Assembly: GCA_043101635.1 (NCBI GenBank)
Contig: JBICIE010000239.1
Location: 1 to 12,425, forward strand
DNA: 12,425 nt
From: CAYMJK01 sp043101635
Lineage (GTDB): Bacteria > Planctomycetota > Phycisphaerae > Phycisphaerales > UBA1924
Direction of reading: 5' to 3'
The position numbers and the translations under genes are program-made. This document shows positions 6,449-12,425 of the stretch, piece after piece. Under the pieces are notes generated by a model. It was not told where the DNA came from. It saw nothing but the letters and a program-made list of their open reading frames with translations, and ran no database searches. The first letter of the stretch is position 1. Each line of letters begins with the position of its first letter.

Positions 6449-7420
6449 ATGCTCGCCACCAGCGCCCCCCGCCCACGCACGCTCGAAGACCTCGCAGGCC
6501 CCGAGCTGCTCGGCCGCCTCGACCGCCTCGACATCCTCAGCCGGCGCATCTTCGCCGGCAAGCTCCCCGGCGAGCGCCGCAGCAAGAAGCGCGGCCAGTC
6601 CGTCGAGTTCGACGACTACCGCCCCTACGTCCCCGGCGACGATCTCCGCCACATCGACTGGAACGTATTCGCACGCCTCGACCGCCTGTTCATCAAGCTC
6701 TTCCGTGAGGAGGAGGATCTCGCCCTCCACCTCGTCATCGACGGCTCGGCCTCCATGGACGCCGGCGATCCGCCCAAGATCCGCCTCGCCCTCCAGCTCG
6801 CCATGGCCCTCGGCTACATCGGCCTGGTCAACCAGAACCGGCTGGTCGTCACCGGCTTCGGCGTCCCCGGCCGCCCCGGGCTCATCCGGCTGGCGCCGAT
6901 GCGCGGCCGCCCGCAGGTGCGCCGGCTGGCGGCCTTCCTTACCCACGAGATGGCCCCGGCCCGCACTGGCCCCGGCAGCTTCGGCGCCCCCAGCATCGTC
7001 GAGTCCCTGCGCAGCGTCGCCCTCTCGCGCACCGGCAAGGGGGTGATGGTCATCCTCAGCGACCTGCTCACCGGTGAAGACCTCGCGCCCGCCCTCAACT
7101 ACCTCGCCGCGGGCGCCGGGGGCGGCTTCGACACCTACCTGCTCCGGATCCTGTCGCCCGGGGAGCGGGACCCCGCCCTCGAGGCCACCCGCGGCCTGGT
7201 GGGGGATGTGCGCCTGACCGATGTCGAGACCGGCCGGGCCGCGGAGGTGACCATCTCGCCCGCCGCCCTGCGCGACTACCGGCGGCGCCTCGAGCGCCAC
7301 GAGCAGCAGCTCAAGCGTGCGGCGACCGCGCGCCGGATGACCTATGTTCCCCTGTCCAGCGATCAGCCCGCCGCCGACCTGCTGACCGACTACCTGCGCC
7401 GGCGCGGGCTGCTGGGCTAG
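6449..7420 (+). CDS. DUF58 / von Willebrand A-like domain protein
   Basis: 323 residues, no membrane segment. The DUF58 signature is complete: KKRGQSVEFDDYRPYVPGDD (47-66), then RHIDWNVFARLDRLFIKLF (67-85), leading into a VWA-like fold. The MIDAS-like sequence is DGSAS (98-102; Asp98, Ser100, Ser102) and a second conserved strand is VMVILSDLLTGED. DUF58 proteins usually sit in clusters with a MoxR AAA+ ATPase and BatA/BatB-type VWA proteins and are thought to act as partners of that chaperone. Here no MoxR gene is in the window on either side. Downstream, 13 bp away, is the lipoprotein gene, so the two probably share a transcript. The ATG has no visible Shine-Dalgarno; a Pro/Ala-rich N-terminus precedes the first helix. 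Confidence 0.93.
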   Translation: MLATSAPRPRTLEDLAGPELLGRLDRLDILSRRIFAGKLPGERRSKKRGQSVEFDDYRPYVPGDDLRHIDWNVFARLDRLFIKLFREEEDLALHLVIDGSASMDAGDPPKIRLALQLAMALGYIGLVNQNRLVVTGFGVPGRPGLIRLAPMRGRPQVRRLAAFLTHEMAPARTGPGSFGAPSIVESLRSVALSRTGKGVMVILSDLLTGEDLAPALNYLAAGAGGGFDTYLLRILSPGERDPALEATRGLVGDVRLTDVETGRAAEVTISPAALRDYRRRLERHEQQLKRAATARRMTYVPLSSDQPAADLLTDYLRRRGLLG

Positions 7421-7433
7421 CAAGGAGTCTGCC

Positions 7434-8330
7434 ATGTTGTCGCGATGTGTCCTCGGCGCGGTTCTGACCGGCGCCGCGCTGTTGCTCGCCGCCTGCGCCT
7501 CGACCGGAACCGCCGAAGCGCCAAAGCCCGCCCCGCAGATCCGCGAGGCCAGCGGCGCTGAACTTGCGTTCCAGCGGCTTGTCGATGACGCCCTCGCCGC
7601 CGATGTCATCATCGTCGGCGAGGAGCACGACAACGAGGCGGCCCAGGCCCTCGCCGCGGACCTGTGGGACAGCATCCTCGATGTCTACGCGCAGTCCAGC
7701 AGCGACACGCTCTCGCCGGCCCTCTGCCTTGAGTTCTTCGAGCGCGATGAGCAGCTCGTGCTCGATGACTATCTCGACGGCCTGATCGATCGCGAGAGCG
7801 AGTTCAAGCGCGAGTCCGGGCGCACCAGCGGCAACTACCCCGAGGGCCACCGGCGCATGGTCGAGGCTTCGAAGGAAGCCGGCGTGCCTGTGTTCGGCGC
7901 CAACGCCCCGCGCCGCTACGCCCGCTACGCCGGCGACAACGGCTACGACGCCCTGCGCGAGCAGGCCGAGGGCCGCCAGGCCCTGTTCATCATCCCGGAC
8001 CAGATGCCACCGGAGGACTACCGCGAGCGCTTCTTCGCCATCATGGAGCCGATGATGGAGGCCCACGGCGGCGAGGATCCGGATGCCATCGAGGGCTTCT
8101 ACCTCAGCCAGGTGCTCAAGGACGCGACGATGGCCGACGCCGTGGCGGACGCCGTGCTCGCCGGCTATCAGCCGGTGCTGCTGGTGGTCGGCCGCTTCCA
8201 CAGCGACCACAACGGCGCCACCGTCAGCTACCTGCGGGCGGCGCTGCCCGAGGCCCGCATCCTGACCCTGAGCGTGACCCGCGAGGAAGAAGATGAGCCC
8301 GCGGCGGATGTGGTGATCCTGGCGCCGTAG
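7434..8330 (+). CDS. ChaN-like (Tiki/EreA superfamily) lipoprotein
   Basis: 298 residues, with the start set by an AAGGAG 8 bases before the ATG. The N-terminus is a lipoprotein signal: SRC, hydrophobic GAVLTGAALLLAAC, lipobox LAAC with Cys21 as the lipidated residue. The mature domain has the superfamily landmarks: IIVGEEHDN (59-67, Glu63-Glu64-His65), ALCLEFFERDEQLVLDDYL (97-113 region), the NYPEGHRRMVEASKEAGVPV block with NAPRR (157-161), and VVGRFHSDHNGA (251-262, His256). ChaN proteins are haem-binding, and the wider superfamily includes metallo-hydrolases and erythromycin esterase; which activity applies here cannot be read from sequence. It is probably anchored on the outer or inner membrane facing the periplasm. 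It follows the DUF58 gene at 13 bp (likely operon) and is convergent with the 154-aa gene, 13 bp away. Confidence 0.85.
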   Translation: MLSRCVLGAVLTGAALLLAACASTGTAEAPKPAPQIREASGAELAFQRLVDDALAADVIIVGEEHDNEAAQALAADLWDSILDVYAQSSSDTLSPALCLEFFERDEQLVLDDYLDGLIDRESEFKRESGRTSGNYPEGHRRMVEASKEAGVPVFGANAPRRYARYAGDNGYDALREQAEGRQALFIIPDQMPPEDYRERFFAIMEPMMEAHGGEDPDAIEGFYLSQVLKDATMADAVADAVLAGYQPVLLVVGRFHSDHNGATVSYLRAALPEARILTLSVTREEEDEPAADVVILAP

Positions 8331-8336
8331 ACCGAT

Positions 8337-8364
8337 CAGAAGCTCAGGCGCTTGTGAGCTGCTG
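8337..8364. terminator. Hairpin between convergent genes, possible bidirectional terminator
   Basis: CAGAAGCTCA (8337-8346) and TGAGCTGCTG (8355-8364) pair over 10 bases with one mismatch around an 8-base loop. The hairpin covers the 13-bp gap between two convergent genes and the last codons of the minus-strand gene. There is no T-tract on either side, so a classical intrinsic terminator is not proven. Confidence 0.3.
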
Positions 8365-8808
8365 TAGCAGTTCCTTCTCTCGGAGTTTCACCGCGGAACG
8401 AGCGTAGTTGATCGACTTGTGTTCCTCCTCAGCCTGCTGCGCAGCGGCTCGCTCGAGTGCCGTCTCAAGTTGCTCCCGCAAGACGTCCGCCAGGGAAGGA
8501 GATGTTGAAATCGACAATCCGACAGCCTCAGCGCCCAACGCGTCAACATCAATCTCAAGCGCCAAGAGCCGACGGCTGTGGCGGCCTTCAATCGCCTTGA
8601 CGTGCTCATCAAGACTCCGTGAGACACCCTCGGGCTCTGGCCCATCGATGTAGCGAAACTCGATGCGGAAGCGGCCCTTTGCGATCTTGAACCCTCGAAC
8701 GGCCTCCGGTACCTCGTACGGAGAAACAACTACGTCCAGCCGAACACTTGGAACAGGTACATGCGGCACGGCACCTGGGAGGTTCTTGAGCTTCAACCAT
8801 TCGGGCAT
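8344..8808 (-). CDS. Hypothetical protein, 154 aa, partner of the TM-GAF gene
   Basis: The start at 8808 is set by an AAAGGA 7 bases upstream and by the neighbour: the stop of the upstream gene ends 2 bases before this ATG, so translation is almost certainly coupled. Longer in-frame readings run back inside the upstream gene and are unlikely. The first 60 residues are beta-rich (VRLDVVVSPYEV, FRIEFRYIDGPEPE). A central part follows with LLALEIDVDALGAEAVGLSI (81-100). Residues 105-152 form a charged helix or coiled coil rich in Glu, Gln and Ala. There is no signal peptide, membrane segment or catalytic motif I can name. I do not recognise the family. Its tight coupling to a membrane sensor-like gene suggests that the two products work together. 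It is less C/G-biased than flanking genes. Confidence 0.72.
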   Translation of the reverse strand: MPEWLKLKNLPGAVPHVPVPSVRLDVVVSPYEVPEAVRGFKIAKGRFRIEFRYIDGPEPEGVSRSLDEHVKAIEGRHSRRLLALEIDVDALGAEAVGLSISTSPSLADVLREQLETALERAAAQQAEEEHKSINYARSAVKLREKELLQQLTSA

Positions 8809-8810
8809 CG

Positions 8811-9620
8811 CTAAATCCTTTCCAGGAGAGGAGTAAGCAGACCGCCGAACGCCTTGAAACGCTCCAGGTTCTTCGGATCGATTGTCCCTGGCTTGCGACT
8901 GTCGAGCACCAAGACCCCCCAAGGATGTCCACGCAAGCGTACGACTAGTGCAGCATACGAGCAAGCGAGTGGGCGACCCTCGTGGAGTTGCTGTCGGACC
9001 CAAGCGGGCTTCACACTAGTTTCCTTCGCGTAGGTCGCTAAATCGGTTGCGTTTGACTCGCGGGTTAGGACTGGAAGGGAGCTGCCTGGTTGGGGGACGA
9101 CAACCCAATCTCGGCAACGCCACGCGCGCCCGACAACGCCCTCACAATGTTCGCCGTCATCGGGAGCTCGAAAGCGGCGTATGCAGTGCTTTGTCAAATG
9201 TCCCGAACGGGCAACAGCAACTAGCCAGTCGCACCACTGCTTGGGGGATGCAGAAGTGGCGACCATGCGCTTGTACTTGAAGAGCGTTACGCGGTGGTGG
9301 TCGAGTGGCTCATTCGCGACCTGACCAAAGACCTCGTCGCGGAACTCGTCGAGGATCTTCTGGATAGCCTCCCACGCCCACGGGGCCCCGAACTTGCGGC
9401 GGAACCACTGCACAGCCGCCACGAGCAGAGGGCCAGTTACGACCACGAGCCACGCCCACGACTGCATCCACTGAAGGGCTACTTGGATGAACGGTACGCG
9501 GTCAAAATGTGCAAGGTCCGCTTTGAGCGCCGCACCGAACAGCACAATGCCGCCAGCGATCACCAATTGCACTTTACCCAGGATCCAATCGGCTCTTCGC
9601 CGACTACTCAGCGCAAGCAT
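8811..9620 (-). CDS. Two-transmembrane protein with GAF-like domain
   Basis: 269 residues. A short basic start (SSRRRADW) leads into two hydrophobic segments, about 13-33 (ILGKVQLVIAGGIVLFGAAL) and 54-74 (SWAWLVVVTGPLLVAAVQWF), followed by RRK. By the positive-inside rule both termini should be cytoplasmic. A short helix (IQKILDEFRDEVF, 86-98) links to a GAF-like domain, about 105-268: DHHRVTLFKYKR, a region with CEGVVGRAWR (159-168), and the last strands CSYAALVVRLRGHPWGVLVLDS (the S-Y-A-A-L and W-G-V-L-V-L-D landmarks). The GAF call rests on fold-like spacing and these strands, not on a database hit. GAF domains bind small ligands, so the protein could be a ligand-gated membrane effector or sensor (inference). 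The start has a strong AAGGAGG (9631-9638). It lies 66 bp after the nuclease gene on the same strand and directly before the 154-aa gene. Confidence 0.72.
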   Translation of the reverse strand: MLALSSRRRADWILGKVQLVIAGGIVLFGAALKADLAHFDRVPFIQVALQWMQSWAWLVVVTGPLLVAAVQWFRRKFGAPWAWEAIQKILDEFRDEVFGQVANEPLDHHRVTLFKYKRMVATSASPKQWCDWLVAVARSGHLTKHCIRRFRAPDDGEHCEGVVGRAWRCRDWVVVPQPGSSLPVLTRESNATDLATYAKETSVKPAWVRQQLHEGRPLACSYAALVVRLRGHPWGVLVLDSRKPGTIDPKNLERFKAFGGLLTPLLERI

Positions 9621-9686
9621 GTTGGACGTGCCTCCTTAGCATTTCATGTGGAAGAACGCCTGGTAGTGCGAAGTCACGCTTCATAC

Positions 9687-10739
9687 TCAAAGTAGATTCG
9701 AAAGAGACGCTCGAATCGCAGCGGCGTGCTTGAACAGATCGTCCAGCCGGTCTAGGGGAAGGCGAGTCTCTTTCCTCTGTTCATCGAACACACCAAGGTA
9801 CTTCTGGCTTCGGTTGAACCACAGGCGGCAGATGGTCTTGCGGTTGTTGTCGTCGAGCAGGATGGCGAAGTAGGACTTGGCGTCTCGCCCGTGGACGCGG
9901 GACGGCTCGACATCCTCGCGGAGGATGGCCTTGACCATGAAGAAGCCCTCGAGTTCTTCGACAGTCGTTTCGACGCCGCGCTCGTCTTCCTGCGGGGCCG
10001 AATCAGCCTGGGCGGCGTTGGCTTCGGCGTTCTGGGAGATGGCCGCCTTCAGGCGTGAATCGACCGAGTCGCGGACGTACTCGGTGAACGCCTGGGTGAT
10101 CAACCCGCGGAATCGCTCGATCACGGACTGGGTCATGCGGCCGTTGTGGACGGGCTCGGCGAGGGCACGGACCACTGCATCGGAGGGGTTGGCGATCTCC
10201 TCCTTGAGGCGGTTCTTGAGTTCACGCCGGAGTTTGAGGTCGGTCGCGGCAGTGAGCAAATGGTCGAGGTCGAAGGCGCCTTTGGTCATTCCCTGAAGCT
10301 GCTCGACGATCGGCTCGCGCAGGTTGCCGAGGTCAAGTTCCATGAAGGGCTGGTCGTCCATCCTGTTGGGCGCCGCCAGATCGCTGAAGAACTGGTATTG
10401 GACGCCATTGGTCAATATGGCGATTCGGGCAGAGGTCACCGAGAAGTACCGGTACAACTGCGACGAGTGCGTTGTGAGCGGGACCGCGTAGCCCTTGCAC
10501 TCGACAAGAATGATCGGGGAGCCGTTGCGCATGACGGCGTAGTCGACCTTCTCGCCGCGCTTGATACCGACATCGGCGACGAACTCGGGCACAACTTCGG
10601 CGGGGTTGAAGACGTCATAGCCGAGGGCCTGCAGGAACGGCATGATCAGTGCGTTCTTGGTAGCTTCTTCGGTTTCAAGCCTTCCTTCCAATTCGGAAAG
10701 TCGCTCGGCAATGGCTCGGAGCTTGGGCATCAGACTCAT
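9687..10739 (-). CDS. PD-(D/E)XK nuclease, COG4748 / HsdR N-terminal type
   Basis: 350 residues. The start at 10739 has AGGGGA 6 bases upstream; a GTG-type start 10 codons earlier has none. The N-terminus has the HsdR-like pattern ETEEATKNALIMPFLQALGY (22-41) and FNPAEVVPEF. The nuclease core follows: KVDYAVMRNGSPIILVECKG (64-83), with Asp66, Glu80 and Lys82 as the probable catalytic triad. Next is SQLYRYFSVTSARIAILTNG, the conserved second helix with Gln. The C-terminal domain has TVEELEGFFMVKAIL and GRDAKSYFAILLDDNNRK, typical of the stand-alone COG4748 group of predicted type IV-like restriction enzymes. There is no helicase domain, and no methylase gene lies nearby, so it is not a complete type I system. 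It leads a three-gene minus-strand block with the TM-GAF and 154-aa genes, a common layout for a defence cassette. AGCATA at 10765-10770 (TATGCT on this strand) may be the -10 box. Confidence 0.87.
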   Translation of the reverse strand: MSLMPKLRAIAERLSELEGRLETEEATKNALIMPFLQALGYDVFNPAEVVPEFVADVGIKRGEKVDYAVMRNGSPIILVECKGYAVPLTTHSSQLYRYFSVTSARIAILTNGVQYQFFSDLAAPNRMDDQPFMELDLGNLREPIVEQLQGMTKGAFDLDHLLTAATDLKLRRELKNRLKEEIANPSDAVVRALAEPVHNGRMTQSVIERFRGLITQAFTEYVRDSVDSRLKAAISQNAEANAAQADSAPQEDERGVETTVEELEGFFMVKAILREDVEPSRVHGRDAKSYFAILLDDNNRKTICRLWFNRSQKYLGVFDEQRKETRLPLDRLDDLFKHAAAIRASLSNLL

Positions 10740-10826
10740 TACAGATCCCCTGGGGTTCGTGACAAGCATACAGCAGTTGCGTGGATCACGCGTTCGGGCG
10801 TTTGTCGGCAGCGATTTGCTGGCGGC

Positions 10827-11726
10827 TCAGCACGGCGGGGCTCGGACATCGAGGGCGCCGGCGGCGGCGAGGAGGTCGCGGGGGCGGGGCCGATGGGGCC
10901 CGGAATCGGGGGTGTGGGTTGGGGGATTGGGGGGTGTGGTTGCGGTTGGGTTTGGGGTTGAGCGCTCGCTTCGCTCGCGGACTGTTCTTTCGCCCTCACC
11001 TGCGGCACTTCGTGCCGCTTCCTCTCCCGCCGGGGGCGGGAGAGGGAGGTCCCAGGCTGTTCTTTCGCCCTCACCGCGGCCCTTCGGGCCTTGCCTCTCC
11101 CACGGGGCGGAGGATTGCTCGCTGCGCTCGCAGGTTGTTTTTGACCCCTCACCCCCCGGCTGCGCCGGGGACCTCTCCCCACTTTGTGGGGAGAGGGTGG
11201 GGTTGGGCTCGCTGGGCTCGGGAGGCTGGGTAGAGGGGGTAGACACAGGCGGGACGCCGGTGCCACCGGAGGATGTGGAAGCTGGGGCAGGCGTGGACGG
11301 GGCGCCGGCGCCACGGGAGGGGGCGCGGGGTGGCATGAGGGCGGCGGCGGCTTTGCGGCGGGACTCGAGGACGCGGGCTTCGAGGGGGGTCTCGGGCGGG
11401 GCCTGGGCGGTGTGCTCGGCGAGGGCGGTGATGGCGCCGGCGGCGTGGAGGGCGCGGAGATCGGTTGCGCGCTGGGTCGCGGCGGCGACGAGGCCGTCGA
11501 GGAGCGCGCGCATGTCGGGCGAGCGGGCCCAGGCGATCAGAGCATCCAGCGGGCAGTCGTGGCGGATGGCGATGTCGACGATGTTGAAGCTGCCGCGGAG
11601 CCAGTCGGTGAGGAGTTGGTCGGGATCGATGTGGGCGGGGAGTGGCGGGGCTTGGAGGGAGGGGCGCACAGGCGGGACGCCTGTGCCACCAGAGGCTTCG
11701 GCGGCGATGTGGCCGTTGGCGTGCAT
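10827..11726 (-). CDS. Hypothetical protein with repeat-derived linker and C-terminal half
   Basis: 299 residues from the ATG at 11726; the frame is open back to a GTG at 11864 but that extension looks like random Arg/Pro-rich sequence. Residues 33-130 are a normal-looking helical core: DPDQLLTDWLRGSFNIVDIA, then HDCPLDALIAWARSPDM, LLDGLVAAATQRATDLRALH and a long helix ending ESRRKAAAAL. The first two helices resemble a helix-turn-helix, so DNA binding is possible (inference). The rest is repeat-coded. GGTGVPPV occurs at 13-20 and 154-161, and a degraded copy RGAGAPSTP near 138-146. GEG(E/S)(R/K)T occurs at 192-197, 218-223 and 243-248, followed by ERSE-like stretches at two of the three. The C-terminal DLLAAAGALDVRA (284-296) may be the original end. 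No Shine-Dalgarno is seen. No family is recognised. It lies 87 bp upstream of the nuclease gene on the same strand. Confidence 0.62.
   Translation of the reverse strand: MHANGHIAAEASGGTGVPPVRPSLQAPPLPAHIDPDQLLTDWLRGSFNIVDIAIRHDCPLDALIAWARSPDMRALLDGLVAAATQRATDLRALHAAGAITALAEHTAQAPPETPLEARVLESRRKAAAALMPPRAPSRGAGAPSTPAPASTSSGGTGVPPVSTPSTQPPEPSEPNPTLSPQSGERSPAQPGGEGSKTTCERSEQSSAPWERQGPKGRGEGERTAWDLPLPPPAGEEAARSAAGEGERTVRERSERSTPNPTATTPPNPPTHTPDSGPHRPRPRDLLAAAGALDVRAPPC
10993..11045. repeat. Palindromic repeat unit 1 (CCCTCACC ... CTCTCCC ... GGGAGAGG)
   Basis: CCCTCACC (10993-11000) is followed by a 7-bp stem GCGGCAC/GTGCCGC with a TTC loop (11002-11018). A perfect 10-bp stem CCTCTCCCGC/GCGGGAGAGG comes next (11021-11045). 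The 19-base sequence CTGTTCTTTCGCCCTCACC (10982-11000) recurs exactly at 11057-11075. The unit lies inside the C-terminal coding region of the 299-aa gene. Confidence 0.85.
11068..11113. repeat. Palindromic repeat unit 2, degenerate
   Basis: Same order as unit 1: CCCTCACC (11068-11075), a small stem GGCCC/GGGCC with a TTC loop (11078-11090), then CCTCTCCC...GGCGGAGG, whose second stem is decayed (11094-11113). Its head is 75 bases after that of unit 1, exactly 25 codons. Confidence 0.75.
11146..11196. repeat. Palindromic repeat unit 3
   Basis: CCCTCACC (11146-11153), a perfect 7-bp stem CCCCGGC/GCCGGGG with a TGC loop (11154-11170), then a perfect 11-bp stem CCTCTCCCCAC/GTGGGGAGAGG with a TTT loop (11172-11196). 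Its head is 78 bases after that of unit 2, again a multiple of three, so units 1-3 are translated in one frame. Confidence 0.85.
11244..11267. repeat. GGTGVPPV-coding repeat, copy 2
   Basis: A 24-base element, CACAGGCGGGACGCC then GGTGCCACC, differing from copy 1 by one base. Its minus-strand reading is GGTGVPPV (residues 154-161 of the 299-aa protein). A further degraded copy lies at about 11299-11316. Confidence 0.85.
11667..11690. repeat. GGTGVPPV-coding repeat, copy 1
   Basis: The 24-base element CACAGGCGGGACGCC then TGTGCCACC contains the near-palindrome CACAGGCG...CGCCTGTG. Read on the minus strand it gives GGTGVPPV (residues 13-20 of the 299-aa protein). The peptide is one I associate with planctomycete dispersed repeats (established knowledge, not checked here). 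Confidence 0.85.
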
Positions 11727-11870
11727 GGGGGACTGTGCGCGGGGCGATTGGGTGCGCCAAGGGCGCGACGGCGTAGGGGCGCGATAATGCGCGCGCCGGT
11801 GGCAGGTAGTGGTGATTTTGTCACGCGGAAGCGTCCGAGTGCACGCGCGACCCCGGCAATTCACAGGCGT

Positions 11871-12113
11871 CCGTTCCGCTTCCTCTCCCGCGCCCCGCGG
11901 GAGAGGGCAGGGTGAGGGCTACTGCTCCTACTTCTCCTTCGAACGCTCGTCACTTCGACGGGGCGGGCGGTGACGCAAGCCTACAAAGGGCAATGACGGC
12001 TCGCTCGAAGGATCACGACGGGCTGAAGTCCATCCAACCTGCAACGAGACATGAAGGTGGTGTAGAAAGAGAAGCCCTCACCTGGCCTCTCCCGCGGGGC
12101 GCGGGAGAGGAAG
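11871..12113. mobile_element. Candidate MITE/REPIN-like element with inverted palindromic ends
   Basis: The left end (11882-11920) is the palindrome CCTCTCCCGC/GCGGGAGAGG followed by GGTGAGGGCT. The right end (12073-12110) is AGCCCTCACC followed by the same palindrome. The two ends are near-perfect reverse complements over about 38 bases, differing at the CTGCC/TGGC junction. The match continues weakly outward (GAAGCGGAA against GAAGCCGAA). They enclose 152 bp (11921-12072) with no gene. This is the layout of a REP doublet or a short non-autonomous element. No transposase is in the window and I could not define a target duplication. Confidence 0.5.
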
Positions 12114-12208
12114 CCGAAGGCCGATGCGACCATGATGATCACGCCGGGTCACATGGCGCGCCGGGCCCGCCATGATCGCGGCCGACGCCTGTTGCTACAC
12201 AGATCCCG

Positions 12209-12240
12209 CTCTGTGCCCTCTGTGTCTCTGTGGTGAACAC
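12209..12240. repeat. CTCTGTG-type dispersed repeat, non-coding copy
   Basis: CTCTGTGCCCTCTGTG followed by TCTCTGTGGTGAACAC: three CTCTGTG units ending in the GGTGAAC tail. It is the same kind of repeat as the CTCTGCG run inside top6B, with T for C at the sixth base. It lies 24 bp from the end of the next gene. Confidence 0.7.
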
Positions 12241-12264
12241 AAGACCAGCGCCGCTTCGCTGCCG

Positions 12265-12425
12265 TCACCCCTGACCGCGAAGCTGCTCCAGCAACTCCCG
12301 GTCGATCCCGAGGTACTCGTACATGTGCTCGTCGTACATCTCGGCATCTTCATCGCGCGAGAGGTCCAGGCGCAGCTCGTTGATCACCTTGGTGCCCTGG
12401 GCGATCCAGCCGTCGAAGGTCTCGC
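12265..12425 (-). CDS. C-terminal end of an unidentified protein (5' part outside window)
   Basis: An open frame enters from the right edge and ends at TGA (12265-12267). The 52 visible residues begin ETFDGWIAQGTKVINELRLD, include LSRDEDAEMYDEHMYEYLGI and end DRELLEQLRGQG. They are acidic and helical with no membrane segment. Codon use is typical of the real genes here. I cannot name a family from this piece. Confidence 0.6.
   Translation of the reverse strand, partial: ETFDGWIAQGTKVINELRLDLSRDEDAEMYDEHMYEYLGIDRELLEQLRGQG

Larger units (their letters stand above)
11727..12264. other. 538-bp non-coding stretch
   Basis: No convincing gene on either strand. It holds an AT-poor region upstream of the 299-aa gene (11727-11870), an inverted pair of palindromic repeats (11882-12110) and a CTCTGTG repeat (12209-12240). 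An 87-codon plus-strand frame (11912-12175) runs through the repeats and is not credible. Confidence 0.6.

Noticed and set aside
4572..7046. 824-codon plus-strand open frame
   Set aside because: It runs antisense through top6B and the coiled-coil gene and out of frame through the 116-aa and DUF58 genes. Its product is Arg/Pro/Ser low-complexity, the usual shadow in GC-rich DNA.
8809..9003. 65-codon N-terminal extension of the 154-aa gene
   Set aside because: It lies inside the TM-GAF coding region in another frame. The ATG at 8808 has a good ribosome site and fits stop-start coupling.
9604..9684. 26-codon minus-strand frame between the nuclease and TM-GAF genes
   Set aside because: It has no ribosome site and spans the strong AAGGAGG of the TM-GAF gene, which better explains the sequence.
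10985..11200. CRISPR-like array
   Set aside because: The units are palindromic, vary in their inner stem and in length, and are separated by related rather than unique spacers. No cas gene is present.
11727..11864. N-terminal extension of the 299-aa gene to the GTG at 11864
   Set aside because: The extra 46 residues are Arg/Thr/Pro-rich without structure. The ATG at 11726 gives a more normal start, though neither has a ribosome site.
11912..12175. 87-codon plus-strand frame
   Set aside because: It begins and ends in repeat DNA and runs through the interior of the inverted-repeat element, with no ribosome site.

Overview
The window is high-GC bacterial DNA with short intergenic gaps and a strong C/G bias at third codon positions. 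Three things suggest a planctomycete, possibly Phycisphaerae-like. It has a bacterial DNA topoisomerase VI. It carries in-frame dispersed repeats that read as GGTGVPPV. It also carries repeats of the CTCTGCG/CTCTGTG and CCCTCACC...CTCTCCC...GGGAGAGG types, which I associate with such genomes. This assignment is inference; there is no rRNA or other marker gene here.

Left part (1-5232): the minus strand carries topoisomerase VI subunit A (3' end cut by the window edge) and, 1.8 kb upstream of it on the same strand, topoisomerase VI subunit B. Together they form a type IIB topoisomerase that passes one duplex through another using ATP. Between them lie a plus-strand secreted DUF1579 protein, a minus-strand SMI1/KNR4 (SUKH) protein and a possible 36-residue ORF. 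The subunit B gene is longer than usual and has an in-frame CTCTGCG repeat in an insertion between conserved blocks.

Middle part (5233-8330): a small hypothetical protein and a secreted coiled-coil protein converge with overlapping stop codons. A plus-strand pair follows, made of a DUF58/VWA-like protein and a ChaN/Tiki-superfamily lipoprotein 13 bp apart.

Right part (8344-10739): a minus-strand block, visibly more A/T-rich in places than its neighbours. It encodes a COG4748-like PD-(D/E)XK nuclease, a two-transmembrane protein with a GAF-like cytoplasmic domain, and a 154-residue partner whose start lies 2 bases after its neighbour's stop. It looks like a horizontally acquired, possibly defensive, cassette. 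The defence role is inference.

Far right (10827-12425): a minus-strand gene with a compact helix-rich core, whose N-terminal linker and C-terminal half are built from translated palindromic repeats kept in frame. A 538-bp non-coding stretch follows, containing an inverted pair of the same palindrome and a CTCTGTG repeat. The window ends in the 3' end of an unidentified minus-strand gene.
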